From Stygiobacter sp. RIFOXYC2_FULL_38_25 (GTDB lineage: Bacteria > Bacteroidota > Ignavibacteria > Ignavibacteriales > Melioribacteraceae): 64,000 nt of DNA. Below are positions 44,959 to 55,268 of this stretch, piece by piece. The notes under the pieces are model-generated. The model saw nothing but the letters and a program-made list of their open reading frames with translations, searched no databases and was not told where the DNA came from. The position numbers and the translations under genes were made by a program. The stretch lies in contig MHAZ01000017.1 of the NCBI GenBank assembly GCA_001803165.1, positions 124,001 to 188,000 of the forward strand. The letters run 5' to 3'. The first letter of the stretch is position 1. Each line of letters starts with the position of its first letter.

Positions 44959-45438
44959 ATGAAAAGCATGACAATTGAGAGCAATGATCTGATACAGCTT
45001 GTTAGCTTTAAACTTGGCAATGAAGAATTTGGAATTGACATTGGACGCGTTCAAGAAATTAATATGATGATGCAGTTGACTAAAATTCCTAACTCCAACC
45101 AGTTCATTGAAGGGGTCGTAAACCTTCGTGGTAAAATTGTACCGGTAGTTAATTTACGCGAACGGCTCGGCTTATGTAAAAAGGCGGACGATAGCCGGAC
45201 TAAAATAATTGTCTCCGATGTGAACAATAAACTGATAGGTTACATTGTTGATGAAGTGAATGAAGTACTTAGAATTTCCAAATCTATTATTGAACCCACA
45301 CCGGAAATCATATCCGGAGTGAATTCCGATCTTATAGAGGGAGTAGCTAAGCTTGAAGGCAGACTCCTTATTCTCTTAAACCTCGATAAACTTTTAAGTA
45401 CAACCGAGATAAATCAATTACAACAAATAGAAGAATAA
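44959..45438 (+). CDS. cheW: Chemotaxis coupling protein CheW
   Basis: This 159-residue protein is a single CheW domain: '[24 protein letters not shown]', '[31 protein letters not shown]' and '[16 protein letters not shown]'. CheW connects a methyl-accepting receptor to kinase CheA in the chemosensory array. The receptor gene starts 11 bases downstream, but no CheA is in the window, so either the pair works with a distant CheA or it feeds another kinase. Confidence 0.95.
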   Translation: MKSMTIESNDLIQLVSFKLGNEEFGIDIGRVQEINMMMQLTKIPNSNQFIEGVVNLRGKIVPVVNLRERLGLCKKADDSRTKIIVSDVNNKLIGYIVDEVNEVLRISKSIIEPTPEIISGVNSDLIEGVAKLEGRLLILLNLDKLLSTTEINQLQQIEE

Positions 45439-45449
45439 GGAGAAAAATT

Positions 45450-47639
45450 ATGTTAGGTAATATGAAAATCGGGTTAAGGTTAACAGCCGGGTTTGCGGCA
45501 GTTCTGTTGGGGCTTATAATTGTGGCTTTTGTTGGGCTATCTGGTTTGGGAGAAGTAGATGAAGAAATCCAATTACTCGTTCATGATAAATTTCCCAAAA
45601 CTATTTGGTCAAACGATATCATTGATAACATTAATGTCAATGCAAGAGTTATTAGAAATATTATAATTACTAATGACCCTGAAGTCAAAAAGAAAGAATT
45701 AGCCAGATTTGACGATACTAAAAAAATAATAGACGCAAGGATGGATTCATTAAGAAGGACTGTAAAATCCGGAACTGGAAAAGAGTTGTTTACAAATTTA
45801 GAGACTGCACAGGAAAAATATTTATCAACTAGAGATGTCCTTGTTGGGCGAATTAATTTCGGAGAAAAGGAAAAAGCTGCCGCAATGTTATTTGCCGAAA
45901 TGAGAGATGCTCAGAACGCATACTTTGATGCAATTAACGCTTTAATAAAACACCAAAACGCATCGGTTGCAGAAGTGGGTGCCACTGCTATTGAACATCA
46001 CGAGACGGCAGAGACCGAAATTTATCTCACCGGAATGATAATCTTATTAATAGTTATTGGTGGTGCTTACTATATAACAAGAAGCATAGTAAAACCGGTT
46101 GATGAGTTAAATATTGCTTCTAAAAGAGTTGCTAACGGCGAACTAGGTGTAAATGTGATTAATAATTCCAAAGATGAAATAGGTGCCCTAGCCGCTTCAT
46201 TCAATACAATGTCTGATAAAATAACACAGACAATGAATGACCTTGATGGAATACCAACTCCGTTAATGATGATTGATCCGGATTTTAACATAACATATTT
46301 TAATAAAAGTGCGGCGGAAGTTGCCGGCTTAGCTCAAAAAGATTGTCTTAATAAAAAATGTTATGATTTATTTAAGACTGAACATTGCAGAACTTCCAAT
46401 TGTGCTACACATAAAGCTATGCTGACAAAACAAGCTCAAGTGTCTGAAACAATTGCTAGACCTAAGGGACAAAACATTCCTATTGCTTATGCAGCTAAAC
46501 CAAACATAGATAAAAATGGTAAAGTAGTTGGTGCCTTGGAATTTGTAACTGATTTAACTAAAGCCAAAGAATTTGAAAACTACTTAAACAAAAATGCCAA
46601 CAATCTTCTTGTTGAGATGGACAAATTTGCTTCCGGCGACCTTACTGTAAGCATAACTGCAAGTAATGAAAATGACGTTATCGGAAAACTATTCAGCGGC
46701 TTTAATAAAGTTGTAACAAATCTTAAGAGCATTATCCTAAATCTTACGGATGCGGTTCAAGCTACAGCAAGTGCAAGTAATCAAATATCAAGCAGTACGG
46801 AGGAACTGGCAGCCGGAGCTCAAGAACAAAGCGCGCAGACCGGAGAAATTGCCGGCGCTGTTAACCAAATGTCGGCTACAATTATTCAAACAACAAGACA
46901 CGCTGCCGAAGCTTCCGAAAACGCAAAGGAAGCGGGAACTGTTGCTAAAGAAGGAGGCAAAGCTGTAGAAGATACTATAAATGGAATGGGCAGAATAGCT
47001 AATGTAGTTTCCAGAGCAGCGCAAGTTGTTCAAGAGCTCGGTAAAGGCAGCGAACAGATTGGAGAGATTGTACAAGTGATAGATGATATTGCAGACCAAA
47101 CTAACTTGCTGGCATTGAATGCAGCAATTGAAGCCGCTAGAGCCGGCGAGCAAGGACGTGGTTTTGCCGTGGTTGCCGATGAAGTACGCAAACTAGCCGA
47201 GCGCACAACGAAGGCTACTAAAGAAATTGCAGTAATGATTAAGCGGATTCAAAATGATACAAAAGAAGCCGTAGTATCAATGAATGAAGGAACCAAAGAA
47301 GTAGAAGTCGGTAAAGAGCTTGCAGAAAGAGCCGGTGGTTCCTTGCGGCAAATAATTGGATCTTCGGGAAAAGTTGTAGATATAATTACGCAAGTAGCTG
47401 CCGCAAGTGAAGAGCAATCTTCAGCAGCAGAGCAAATCTCGAAGAACATAGAATCTATTAGCAATGTTACACATGAAGCTGCTTCCGGCACTCAGCAAAT
47501 TGCGCGCGCTGCCGAAGACCTAAACAGATTAACCGATAATTTGCAGAATTTAATTTCTCAGTTCAAAATTGATTTAGCTTACTCATCTTCGAACCGAAAT
47601 CTTGCTGTTAGAAATGATGGAAGGTTAGTTCTGCATTAA
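45450..47639 (+). CDS. Methyl-accepting chemotaxis protein with Cys-rich PAS domain
   Basis: The 729-residue protein has TM1 (about 10-32), a four-helix-bundle-type periplasmic sensor ('[21 protein letters not shown]'), TM2 (about 190-210), HAMP ('[21 protein letters not shown]'), a PAS-like domain (about 265-370) with '[20 protein letters not shown]', a second HAMP-like segment ('[13 protein letters not shown]') and a long signalling coiled coil. The conserved hairpin tip is '[43 protein letters not shown]'. The four cysteines of the PAS domain could bind metal or sense redox. This Cys-rich PAS type is familiar from anaerobe receptors. AAGGAG precedes the ATG, and CheW lies just upstream. 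Confidence 0.94.
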   Translation: MLGNMKIGLRLTAGFAAVLLGLIIVAFVGLSGLGEVDEEIQLLVHDKFPKTIWSNDIIDNINVNARVIRNIIITNDPEVKKKELARFDDTKKIIDARMDSLRRTVKSGTGKELFTNLETAQEKYLSTRDVLVGRINFGEKEKAAAMLFAEMRDAQNAYFDAINALIKHQNASVAEVGATAIEHHETAETEIYLTGMIILLIVIGGAYYITRSIVKPVDELNIASKRVANGELGVNVINNSKDEIGALAASFNTMSDKITQTMNDLDGIPTPLMMIDPDFNITYFNKSAAEVAGLAQKDCLNKKCYDLFKTEHCRTSNCATHKAMLTKQAQVSETIARPKGQNIPIAYAAKPNIDKNGKVVGALEFVTDLTKAKEFENYLNKNANNLLVEMDKFASGDLTVSITASNENDVIGKLFSGFNKVVTNLKSIILNLTDAVQATASASNQISSSTEELAAGAQEQSAQTGEIAGAVNQMSATIIQTTRHAAEASENAKEAGTVAKEGGKAVEDTINGMGRIANVVSRAAQVVQELGKGSEQIGEIVQVIDDIADQTNLLALNAAIEAARAGEQGRGFAVVADEVRKLAERTTKATKEIAVMIKRIQNDTKEAVVSMNEGTKEVEVGKELAERAGGSLRQIIGSSGKVVDIITQVAAASEEQSSAAEQISKNIESISNVTHEAASGTQQIARAAEDLNRLTDNLQNLISQFKIDLAYSSSNRNLAVRNDGRLVLH

Positions 47640-47687
47640 TTGCTAAGACTGAGGTTAAGTTGCCGGGGTAAACACCTAAATCGTAGG

Positions 47688-47724
47688 CGGCGGCTTTAGT
47701 AATTCTATAGCCGCCGTTTTGTTT
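47688..47724 (+). terminator. Rho-independent terminator after the chemoreceptor
   Basis: CGGCGGCT (47688-47695) pairs perfectly with AGCCGCCG (47709-47716) and is followed by TTTTGTTT. It ends the CheW-receptor unit. Confidence 0.8.
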
Positions 47725-47837
47725 ATAAAACACTTACTAAATAAAATTTTTGAGTAACAATATTTGTAATGCTTCCTTATCTTGATTTATCACTCAACAA
47801 ACTGCTAACTTAGCTTTCAAAAGAAAAGACCTCTTGT

Positions 47838-49247
47838 ATGGAAAAAAAATATGACGTTTTTATAATTGGCAGCGGACCCGGTGGGGAAGGCGCTGCAATG
47901 ACTTGCGCTAAACAAGGTAAAAAAGTTGCCGTGTGTGATGATTTTTCTCTCGTTGGCGGCAGCAATACACACAAAGGAACAATCCCCAGTAAAGCGCTAA
48001 GACACGCAAGCCAAGTTTTGATTGATGGTAAAGGATTAGATGGAACTACCTATCAAGAATTATTAAGCCAAACAGATTCTGTTATTAGGAGGCAAGTTGA
48101 ATTACGCCACGGTTTTTATGTGCGTAATGATGTTGATTTGATAATTGGCAGAGCTGCTCTTCTAGATGCGCATACAGTTGAAATTACTGAAGCAAGCGGC
48201 TTAAAGAAAAAATACAAAGCTGAATCAATAATTATTGCGACCGGTTCCCGTCCTTATCATCCGCCGGATGTTGATTTTTCTCATCCGAGAATTGTTGACA
48301 GCGATAAGCTTCTGAAAATTGGAGACAACCCAAAGACGATAACAATTTACGGCGCCGGTGTTATTGGCTGCGAGTACGCATCAATATTCCGCGGGCTGTC
48401 TATCAAAGTAAATTTGATAAACACTCGCCACCAGCTTCTTTCATTTTTAGATGATGAAATTATTGACGCGCTCGCATATCACTTACGCGAAAACGGTGTA
48501 CTCATTCGTCACAGTGAAGAATATGAAAAAGTTGAAGCGGATGATTGTGGTGTTACGATTTTTCTAAAATCCAACAAGCAAATTAGAAGTGATTACTTGC
48601 TTTGGGCACAAGGTAGAACCGGAAATACGCAGAATATGGGATTAGAAGAACTCGGGATTAAAATTGATGCGCGCGGCTCTATACCGGTTAATCAATTCTA
48701 TCAATCAACAGTGCCAAATATTTATGCTGTGGGTGATGTAATCGGCTATCCAAGTTTAGCGAGTGCCGCTTACGATCAAGGAAGATTTGCCGCGCGCCAT
48801 CTGCTGCTCGGCGAAACAAAAACGCTTCGCCTCGAAGATATTCCAACCGGCATTTATACGATTCCGGAAATCAGCTCTATTGGGATGAACGAGCGTGAAC
48901 TAACAGAGAAAAAAATTCCTTACGAAGTTGGACATTCTTTCTTTAGACATTTAGCAAGAGCGCAGATAACCGGAAGAACAACCGGAATGTTGAAAATACT
49001 TTTCCACCGTGAGACATTCGAAATTCTTGGAATCCATTGCTTTGGTTACGGCGCTTCGGAAATTATTCACATCGGACAGGCAATCATGTCGCAGAAGAAT
49101 GGCGGAAACACTTTAATGTATTTCATCAACAGCACATTTAACTACCCAACTATGGCTGAAGCTTACCGTGTTGCAGCATTAAACGGATTTAACCGTGTAG
49201 AGTTAAGCGAAGTACACTTAAAACAAAAATCCCAGAATAATGGCTAA
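47838..49247 (+). CDS. sthA: Soluble NAD(P) transhydrogenase (Si-specific)
   Basis: This 469-residue flavoprotein has the disulfide-reductase fold: FAD site '[21 protein letters not shown]', NAD(P) site '[20 protein letters not shown]' and '[23 protein letters not shown]'. At the position of the redox cysteines it reads '[17 protein letters not shown]' with no Cys. This is the hallmark that separates SthA from dihydrolipoamide dehydrogenase and glutathione reductase. It transfers hydride between NADPH and NAD+ in the cytosol. Its end overlaps the next gene by eight bases, so the two are coupled. No convincing Shine-Dalgarno sequence is visible. Confidence 0.93.
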   Translation: MEKKYDVFIIGSGPGGEGAAMTCAKQGKKVAVCDDFSLVGGSNTHKGTIPSKALRHASQVLIDGKGLDGTTYQELLSQTDSVIRRQVELRHGFYVRNDVDLIIGRAALLDAHTVEITEASGLKKKYKAESIIIATGSRPYHPPDVDFSHPRIVDSDKLLKIGDNPKTITIYGAGVIGCEYASIFRGLSIKVNLINTRHQLLSFLDDEIIDALAYHLRENGVLIRHSEEYEKVEADDCGVTIFLKSNKQIRSDYLLWAQGRTGNTQNMGLEELGIKIDARGSIPVNQFYQSTVPNIYAVGDVIGYPSLASAAYDQGRFAARHLLLGETKTLRLEDIPTGIYTIPEISSIGMNERELTEKKIPYEVGHSFFRHLARAQITGRTTGMLKILFHRETFEILGIHCFGYGASEIIHIGQAIMSQKNGGNTLMYFINSTFNYPTMAEAYRVAALNGFNRVELSEVHLKQKSQNNG

Positions 49248-49884
49248 AAGAAAATTTATTCTTGCCGATGGATTTACTATTGATGAATTAAAAGTTATTG
49301 CCGGATTTAAGGAACCGCATAATATTCAATTGTTTCTTAACGAGATAAAGTACAATCCGGAATACGTTACGCGCTCACCGAAGATGGTTTTGAAGCACAA
49401 AGTTGCTAACTGTTTTGAAGGAGCTTTGTTTGCCGCCGCAGCATTAAGAATGCTTGGTTACAAACCTTTGATTGTTGATATGATGGCAAAGAACGATGAC
49501 GACCACGTAATCGCAATTTTTAAGAAGAACGGTTTGTTCGGCGCGGTAGCAAAATCCAACACTACCGTACTTCGTTTTCGCGAACCGGTTTACAGAACTG
49601 TGCGGGAACTTGTAATGTCTTACTTCGATTTTTACTTCAACACACTTGGGGAAAAATCACTTGTCAGTTATTCCAATCCTGTTGATTTAACTAAGTTTGA
49701 TAAATACAACTGGATGACAACTGAAAACGATCTCGAATTTATTGGTGATTATCTTTTCGAAATTAATCACAATGAGATTTTTCCAAAAACATCCCGTCCT
49801 CTAAATTATGCCGATAAAGAGCTTGTTGATTTGTGTTTTAGCAGCTCTGTTACCGAGGGGCTTTTTGTTCCGAAAAAGAAATAG
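49240..49884 (+). CDS. Conserved hypothetical protein, transglutaminase-like
   Basis: This 214-residue soluble protein has C58 in '[20 protein letters not shown]', followed by D80 ('[16 protein letters not shown]') with H89 and 'GAVAKSNTT'. A buried Cys at the start of a helix with a later His and Asp on strands is the pattern of transglutaminase-like or papain-like proteins, so it may be a cysteine-dependent amidase or peptidase, or an inactive relative. It overlaps sthA by eight bases, which ties its expression to the transhydrogenase. I do not know a function for this family. Confidence 0.6.
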   Translation: MAKRKFILADGFTIDELKVIAGFKEPHNIQLFLNEIKYNPEYVTRSPKMVLKHKVANCFEGALFAAAALRMLGYKPLIVDMMAKNDDDHVIAIFKKNGLFGAVAKSNTTVLRFREPVYRTVRELVMSYFDFYFNTLGEKSLVSYSNPVDLTKFDKYNWMTTENDLEFIGDYLFEINHNEIFPKTSRPLNYADKELVDLCFSSSVTEGLFVPKKK

Positions 49885-49944
49885 TAATGGTTGTGTGAAT
49901 TAAAATCCGAGAACACAAAAAAGGTTCACGAGAATAATTTTTTC

Positions 49945-50000
49945 GGGTTTGATTAATCAAACCCCTACAATTTTTTGTAGGGGCTTCATTCATGAAGCCC
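49945..50000. repeat. Cluster of three overlapping palindromes
   Basis: Three stems overlap by shared GGG or CCC ends. 49945-49964 is a perfect palindrome with arms GGGTTTGATT and AATCAAACCC. CCCCTACAA (49962-49970) pairs with TTGTAGGGG (49975-49983). GGGCTTCAT (49981-49989) pairs with ATGAAGCCC (49992-50000). The gap 49885-50152 holds no gene. The element resembles short palindrome arrays elsewhere in this window and may act as a terminator or an RNA-end stabiliser. Confidence 0.7.
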
Positions 50001-50152
50001 GCTTTATAGATAAATCATTCGATTGATTCTAGTTCACGCAACGGGCAAATAATATATTCTTCCAGCAGAACATTTTCTCATTTTAACGATTGTAAACACT
50101 TCGCGAAATTCCTATTATCACAACAAAATTAAACATCCTTCGCGGAGTAGTT

Positions 50153-52723
50153 ATGAAACGTGTCTTCTTGATGTGTCTGCTTATTGCTTCTCTTTCTTTT
50201 TCTCAAACGCTTAAATCACCGGAAGAATTTCTCGGATTCAAGGTTGGCGCTGATTATAAAATCGCCGACTACGAGACCATCTCGAAGTATTTCAAACACC
50301 TCTCTGAAAATTCTAAAAAAATAACTTTTGAAATAATCGGCAAGACTTCGCAAGGGCGCGATATGTTTATGTCGGTAATCAGCACAGAAGAGAACATTGC
50401 GAACGTAGCTAAATATAAAGCAATAGTTAAGAAACTTTCCGATCCGCGATACATTACTGACGCAGAAGCAGCACAGCTTGCTAAAGATGGAAAGATAGTT
50501 GTTCTTATAACTTGCAATATTCACTCTAACGAGATTGCTTCTTCGCAAATGTCAATGGAGTTTGCTTATAAACTTGTTTCAGGAACTGCTTCGGAAAAAT
50601 CTAACAAAGCGCTTAACGATGTTCTATTCGTAATCATGCCGTCAATAAATCCGGACGGCACAACAATGATTGTAAACTGGTACAATAAATATTTGAACAC
50701 GGAATTTGACGGCGCATCAATGCCTTATTTGTATCATATTTATTCCGGTCACGATAACAACCGCGATTGGTTCATGTTCAATTTGAAAGAAACGCAAAAC
50801 GTAGTAAAGGTTGCGTTTCATGATTTGATTCCGCAAATCTGGCTGGACGAACATCAAATGGGAAGCACCGGCGCGCGCTTGTTTGTTGTTCCTTACAAAG
50901 ATCCAATTAATCCGAATGTGAATCCTTTGATTTGGCGCTGGCAAAGTATTTTGGGAGGAATGAGCGCGCTCGATTTGCAGAAACAAAACAAAACCGGAAT
51001 AATCACTCAAGCTTTGTTTGAAGGCTGGTGGGAAGGACCGGCAAGCGATTGCGGATTGTGGCATAATCAAATTGCAATGCTTTCGGAAATGGCGAGCGCA
51101 AATGTTGCATCGCCAATTTTTATTGATTCGGCGGAAGTGCGTGTAAATCCCGAATTAGCTACTTATGATATCCGCACGAATTATCCTTCGCCGTGGCGCG
51201 GCGGCTGGTGGCGCTTGCGTGATATAGTTGATTATGAATTGATACTTACGGCAAGTTTGTTGGAAACCGCCGCATCACACAAAGAGGATTTGCTTCTTGA
51301 CTATTATAGAATGGGAAAGGAAGCAATTGAAGAGGGCAAAAAGGGAAATCCGTTTGCTTATGTAATTCCAAGAGATCAAAAAGATCCGCAGACAACTTCT
51401 AAGATGATGGAGATGCTGCAAATGGGTGGAGTTGAAGTTAATTGGACTGATAAAGAGTTTAAACTTGGCAGTACAATTTATCCGGCTAACTCATATATCA
51501 TTTATACCGCACAGCCTTACGGAAAGTATGTTAAAGATTTGTTTGAAGAACAGCGCTACCCGGATTTGCGCAAGTCGAGAAGTGAAACGCCTATTCGTCC
51601 ATACGATGTAGCCGGCTGGACGATGCCATATTTAATGGGCATTAAGTTTTCAATGATTGAAAAACCATTTTCACTGGATGTTAAACTATTAAGTGATGCT
51701 AATTACACGGTTGGCAATGTAGAAGAATCAATTGGAAATTATTTTGTTGTACCGTCCGGTTCAAATATTAATTCAGCGCTGATCAACAAATTGCAGAAAC
51801 AAAATATTCCGGTTTTCTGGAACACCTCAAAGATAAATGAGTTAAGCGAAGGCTCTGTTTTCGTTACAGTTAATGAAACATCGAAAAAAGCTTTGAGTGA
51901 TATTGCTAAAGGACTTCATATTAAAATTTCTTCGGTTAATCTAAGCGATAAATCTGTTTTGAAAGAGCTTAAGAAAGTTCGTGTTGGGTTGTATCAGTCG
52001 TTTTCTGCAAGCATGGATGAAGGCTGGACACGTTTGCTTTTAGAAAATTATCAGTTTGATTTCAAGACGATGGTTAATAAGGATTTCAAGAACAAAAAAA
52101 TCAAAGATCAATTTGATGTAATTATTATTCCCGATATGAGCGGCGAAATAATTAAGACAGGAAAACCAAGCGGCGATAACGCCCGCTTTTATAGACCAAA
52201 GCCGGCTGAATATGAAGGTGGAATAGAGAAGGAAGGCTTAGAAAATCTTAAGAACTTTGTTGAAAAAGATGGCGGATATGTAATCACTCTTGGACAAGCT
52301 TGCAATTTTGCAATTGAGGACATCGGTTTGAAAGTAACGAACGTTCTCAAAACAGTTAAGCCCGAAGAGTTCTATTGCCCGGGTTCTCTTGTAAAAATGA
52401 ACGTTAACAATTCTCATCCGATTGGGTATGGTTTTGATCCGGAAGTGATTGGATATTTAAGCAATAACATTGCGTTTTCTACATCGGTTCCTTATGGAGA
52501 ATTTGATAGGAGCGTTGTATCAAGATACCCAACAAGCAATCTGCTTAAGTCCGGCTTCCTTTTAGGTGAAGATTATTTGTTCCGACGTGCATCCATTGTT
52601 GATGTGAAGCAAAAGAAAGGACATGTAATTTTGTTCGGATTCAAAGTTCAGAACAGACATCAAACCTTCGGAACGTTTAAATTTTTGTTTAACGCCATTC
52701 ATTCTGCGGGATTATCCTTATGA
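50153..52723 (+). CDS. Secreted M14-like zinc metallopeptidase
   Basis: This 856-residue protein has a signal peptide ('MKRVFLMCLLIASLSFSQ') and an M14 carboxypeptidase-type domain in the first 400 residues. It has 'GKTSQGRDMFMSVIST', zinc ligands in 'CNIHSNE' (H124, E127), 'MPSINPDGTTMI', and a probable third ligand H234 in 'WLDEHQMGSTG'. The C-terminal half (about 430-850) resembles the glutamine-amidotransferase-like, non-catalytic tails of large M14 relatives. It likely digests peptides outside the cytoplasm. The stop overlaps the next gene by four bases, so a lipoprotein is co-translated. Confidence 0.85.
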   Translation: MKRVFLMCLLIASLSFSQTLKSPEEFLGFKVGADYKIADYETISKYFKHLSENSKKITFEIIGKTSQGRDMFMSVISTEENIANVAKYKAIVKKLSDPRYITDAEAAQLAKDGKIVVLITCNIHSNEIASSQMSMEFAYKLVSGTASEKSNKALNDVLFVIMPSINPDGTTMIVNWYNKYLNTEFDGASMPYLYHIYSGHDNNRDWFMFNLKETQNVVKVAFHDLIPQIWLDEHQMGSTGARLFVVPYKDPINPNVNPLIWRWQSILGGMSALDLQKQNKTGIITQALFEGWWEGPASDCGLWHNQIAMLSEMASANVASPIFIDSAEVRVNPELATYDIRTNYPSPWRGGWWRLRDIVDYELILTASLLETAASHKEDLLLDYYRMGKEAIEEGKKGNPFAYVIPRDQKDPQTTSKMMEMLQMGGVEVNWTDKEFKLGSTIYPANSYIIYTAQPYGKYVKDLFEEQRYPDLRKSRSETPIRPYDVAGWTMPYLMGIKFSMIEKPFSLDVKLLSDANYTVGNVEESIGNYFVVPSGSNINSALINKLQKQNIPVFWNTSKINELSEGSVFVTVNETSKKALSDIAKGLHIKISSVNLSDKSVLKELKKVRVGLYQSFSASMDEGWTRLLLENYQFDFKTMVNKDFKNKKIKDQFDVIIIPDMSGEIIKTGKPSGDNARFYRPKPAEYEGGIEKEGLENLKNFVEKDGGYVITLGQACNFAIEDIGLKVTNVLKTVKPEEFYCPGSLVKMNVNNSHPIGYGFDPEVIGYLSNNIAFSTSVPYGEFDRSVVSRYPTSNLLKSGFLLGEDYLFRRASIVDVKQKKGHVILFGFKVQNRHQTFGTFKFLFNAIHSAGLSL

Positions 52724-53517
52724 TCAAAAAACTCAGCACGCTTTTATTACTTTTACTTGTAACCACTTTTCTAACGAATTGTACTAAGAGCGCTACCAAC
52801 CCGGTTTCGGTAAAATTTCGAAAAAAGAATTTTACAAAAACTTACGACAGCACCGCTGCAAATGCGGAAAATTATGTTCACATAAAAATTGATTATATAG
52901 AATTTACTGAGGCAGCGACTTCGGTAGCTAAAGATTCCTTAAACAAGATTGTTGAAGACTACATAAGTGCATCAATTTTTGAACAAAAAACTAAAACTCT
53001 TGAGCAGCTAGCCGAATCACTTATTAATGATTATAAAAAACAGAAGAGGGAATTCCCGGATTTTCCGGGAGGGTATGAACTGGAGCGGAGTGTTGAAGTG
53101 CTATATAGTAATGACAAGCTGGTGTGTGTAAAATTTAACGAGTATTCATACTTCGGCGGCGCTCACCCAAATTCGGTTATGTTTTATACTAATGTTGATT
53201 TACAAACCGGAAAAACAATTAAGCTGAAAGAGTTGTTTGTTGATGGATACAAGGATGAATTAAATAAAATAGCAGAGAAGTATTTTAGAAAAGAAAGAGA
53301 ACTGAAACCGGATGAAGATTTAGAGCAAGCCGGTTTTTGGTTTAAGGAAAATATATTCTCTGTTAATGAAAACTTCGCAATAGCAGAAACCGGATTGGAT
53401 TTTTTCTTTAATGATTACGAAGTTACTTCGCACGCCGCTGGACCTACGTTGATTGAGATCCCTTACTCTGAATTGAAATCAATCATTAAACCTTCCGGAT
53501 TCATCTCGAATAAATAA
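52720..53517 (+). CDS. Lipoprotein with DUF3298/DUF4163-like domains
   Basis: This 265-residue protein has a lipoprotein signal with the lipobox 'LTNC' (C21). The mature part contains 'YVHIKIDYIEF' and 'CVKFNEYSYFGGAHPNSVMFYTNVDLQTGKTIKLKELF', which matches the DUF3298/DUF4163 layout found in RsiV-type proteins and similar exported proteins. It is probably anchored to a membrane and may bind peptidoglycan or lysozyme-like ligands, but no function is shown. It overlaps the peptidase gene by four bases. Confidence 0.8.
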   Translation: MIKKLSTLLLLLLVTTFLTNCTKSATNPVSVKFRKKNFTKTYDSTAANAENYVHIKIDYIEFTEAATSVAKDSLNKIVEDYISASIFEQKTKTLEQLAESLINDYKKQKREFPDFPGGYELERSVEVLYSNDKLVCVKFNEYSYFGGAHPNSVMFYTNVDLQTGKTIKLKELFVDGYKDELNKIAEKYFRKERELKPDEDLEQAGFWFKENIFSVNENFAIAETGLDFFFNDYEVTSHAAGPTLIEIPYSELKSIIKPSGFISNK

Positions 53518-53658
53518 TCTCCTTATAGAACAAAATCGGGCAGTGCCATCTGATATAATCTGTTTGTATGAACTAAATCACTGTCCGGAAACTCTGTCTT
53601 GTTTGTAGTTAAACTTTCCGCTAAAATCATTTGTCGAAAAATCACACTTGGGAATCAA

Positions 53659-55080
53659 ATGGATAAATCTTCATACCTAAAAAAAATCAGCGCGTGGGAT
53701 GCTGACGCCGCACGCCATGTACTTTCAAGATCGCTTTACGGTTATTCCAGAACAGATATAGAATTTGCTCTCTCAAAATCTTTAGATGACTTCATAGATA
53801 ATTATCTTCTTAAAGATTTGCCGGAGCCAACACCGCCAACTTATAACGGGGCAGAGTGGGTAACACTGGCGAATAATTCAACAAATTCTCCTAACTACAG
53901 TAATTACCGTTATTCGCTTATTTGGTGGTGGGAAGATTTAATGCTTCAGCAAGGTTATTCCTTGCGTGAAAAGATGGTTTGGTTTTACGCAAATCATTTT
54001 GTTACTGAATACAACACTGTTCAAGTTCCGCAATACTATTATTTATCGAATAAACTTTTCCGGCAGTTTGCTTTTGGAAATTTGATTGAGCTTACAAAGA
54101 AAGTTACAATTGATCCGGCAATGCTTAAATATCTTAACGGAGATGTGAGCACACGAACAGCACCTAACGAAAACTACGGTCGTGAATTAATGGAACTGTT
54201 CACACTTGGAATTGGAAATTATTCCGAAGAAGATATTAAGCAAGCAGCTAAAGCGCTAACTGGATGGAGAATTAACAGCACAACTTTATCAGCTTACTTT
54301 ACAAGTTCACGATGGGACTCCGGCACAAAAACAATCTTTGGTAAAGCCGGCAATTGGAATGCCGATGATGTAGTTGATATAATCTTTTCTGAAAAAGCAG
54401 TTGCCGCTTCGGAATATCTTTGCCGGAAACTTTATAAAGAGTTTGCATACTATGAACCGAATGTAGATTATGTTAAGCAGCTTGCTGAAGTGATGAGAGC
54501 AAACAATTTCAATCTGAAACCGGTTCTTTCTACAATGTTGAAGTCGCAATACTTTCATTCGGTTGATATACGCGGCGCAAAGATAAAATCGCCAATTGAG
54601 TTTTTAGTTTCGCTCATCCGCTTCTTCAATCTAACTTATGATAACGATTTGCTAAATCAGATTAGAACAAAATCCCGCGAACTTGAACAAGAAATTCTAA
54701 ATCCGCCTGATGTACGCGGCTGGGAAGGGCAGCGCAAGTGGATGAACACAACAGTTTATCCAACAAGAAATAAGTTTACGGATTCTCTTGTGACAGGTAT
54801 AAAAATTAACAATAAAACTTACAAGATAGATGTGCTTACATTTTCTCGCTCTTTCCCATCTGCAATTCCGCCAAGTGAAAATGCTGTTCAGTTTATAGAA
54901 GAAGTAACACAAGTTTTAATTCAATTTCCTTTGAGTCAAGCGAGAAAAGATTTTCTTCTCGCGTCTCTGCTTGATGGAACCGCCGTGCAAAACTGGTCAA
55001 CCTACGCAACCGGAGCTTCCACTCGATTGGAAAAGTTTTTTAAGGCGCTCATGCGCTTACCCGAATTTCAATTATCTTAA
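53659..55080 (+). CDS. DUF1800 family protein
   Basis: The start at ATG 53659 is preferred ('MDKSSYLKK') because the 20 residues upstream, to GTG or ATG-like starts at 53599, do not look like DUF1800. The 473-residue protein has the family features 'AARHVLSRSLYGYSRTDIEFA', 'LREKMVWFYANHFVTE', 'NENYGRELMELFTLGIGNYSEEDIKQAAKALTGW', 'AASEYLCRKLYKEFAY' and 'NPPDVRGWEG'. DUF1800 proteins of unknown role are usually encoded beside DUF1501 proteins, as here. No signal peptide is obvious. Confidence 0.88.
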   Translation: MDKSSYLKKISAWDADAARHVLSRSLYGYSRTDIEFALSKSLDDFIDNYLLKDLPEPTPPTYNGAEWVTLANNSTNSPNYSNYRYSLIWWWEDLMLQQGYSLREKMVWFYANHFVTEYNTVQVPQYYYLSNKLFRQFAFGNLIELTKKVTIDPAMLKYLNGDVSTRTAPNENYGRELMELFTLGIGNYSEEDIKQAAKALTGWRINSTTLSAYFTSSRWDSGTKTIFGKAGNWNADDVVDIIFSEKAVAASEYLCRKLYKEFAYYEPNVDYVKQLAEVMRANNFNLKPVLSTMLKSQYFHSVDIRGAKIKSPIEFLVSLIRFFNLTYDNDLLNQIRTKSRELEQEILNPPDVRGWEGQRKWMNTTVYPTRNKFTDSLVTGIKINNKTYKIDVLTFSRSFPSAIPPSENAVQFIEEVTQVLIQFPLSQARKDFLLASLLDGTAVQNWSTYATGASTRLEKFFKALMRLPEFQLS

Positions 55081-55136
55081 AAATCTTTTTATGTAAGAGT
55101 ATAATAATGATAGGTTCAAAGGACAAAAATAGATTT

Positions 55137-55228
55137 GGGCTAAAGCCCTTCTAGTCTTTGCTTTAATTAACCCCACGCTTAAGCGTGGGGTTATAACGAA
55201 CACTATTACATTTATGGACTTTAGTCCA
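55137..55228. repeat. Palindrome cluster between the DUF1800 and DUF1501 genes
   Basis: Three hairpins are seen: 55137-55148 (GGGC TAAA GCCC), a 24-base palindrome at 55169-55192 with arms AACCCCACGCTT and AAGCGTGGGGTT, and 55215-55228 (TGGACT, AGTCCA). Two carry CTAAAG or CTTTAG at the tip, as in the element at 34.8 kb. The outer arms (ATTTGGGCTAAAGCCC; GGACTTTAGTCCAAAT) are themselves roughly inverted. No gene lies in the gap. Confidence 0.7.
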
Positions 55229-55268
55229 AATTTATTAATGAGATATTAACGAGTTTTGTGAGCGCAAA

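Noticed and set aside
47838-49247. Dihydrolipoamide dehydrogenase
   Set aside because: The redox-active cysteine pair is absent (GGSNTHKGT), which is the SthA pattern.
49945-50000. Possible CRISPR-like repeat array
   Set aside because: The repeats are palindromes with different stems and no regular spacers, and no cas gene is in the window.
53537-53588. Inverted repeat CGGGCAGTG / CACTGTCCGG after the lipoprotein gene
   Set aside because: The loop is over 30 bases with mismatches and no T-run, so it is not convincing as a terminator.
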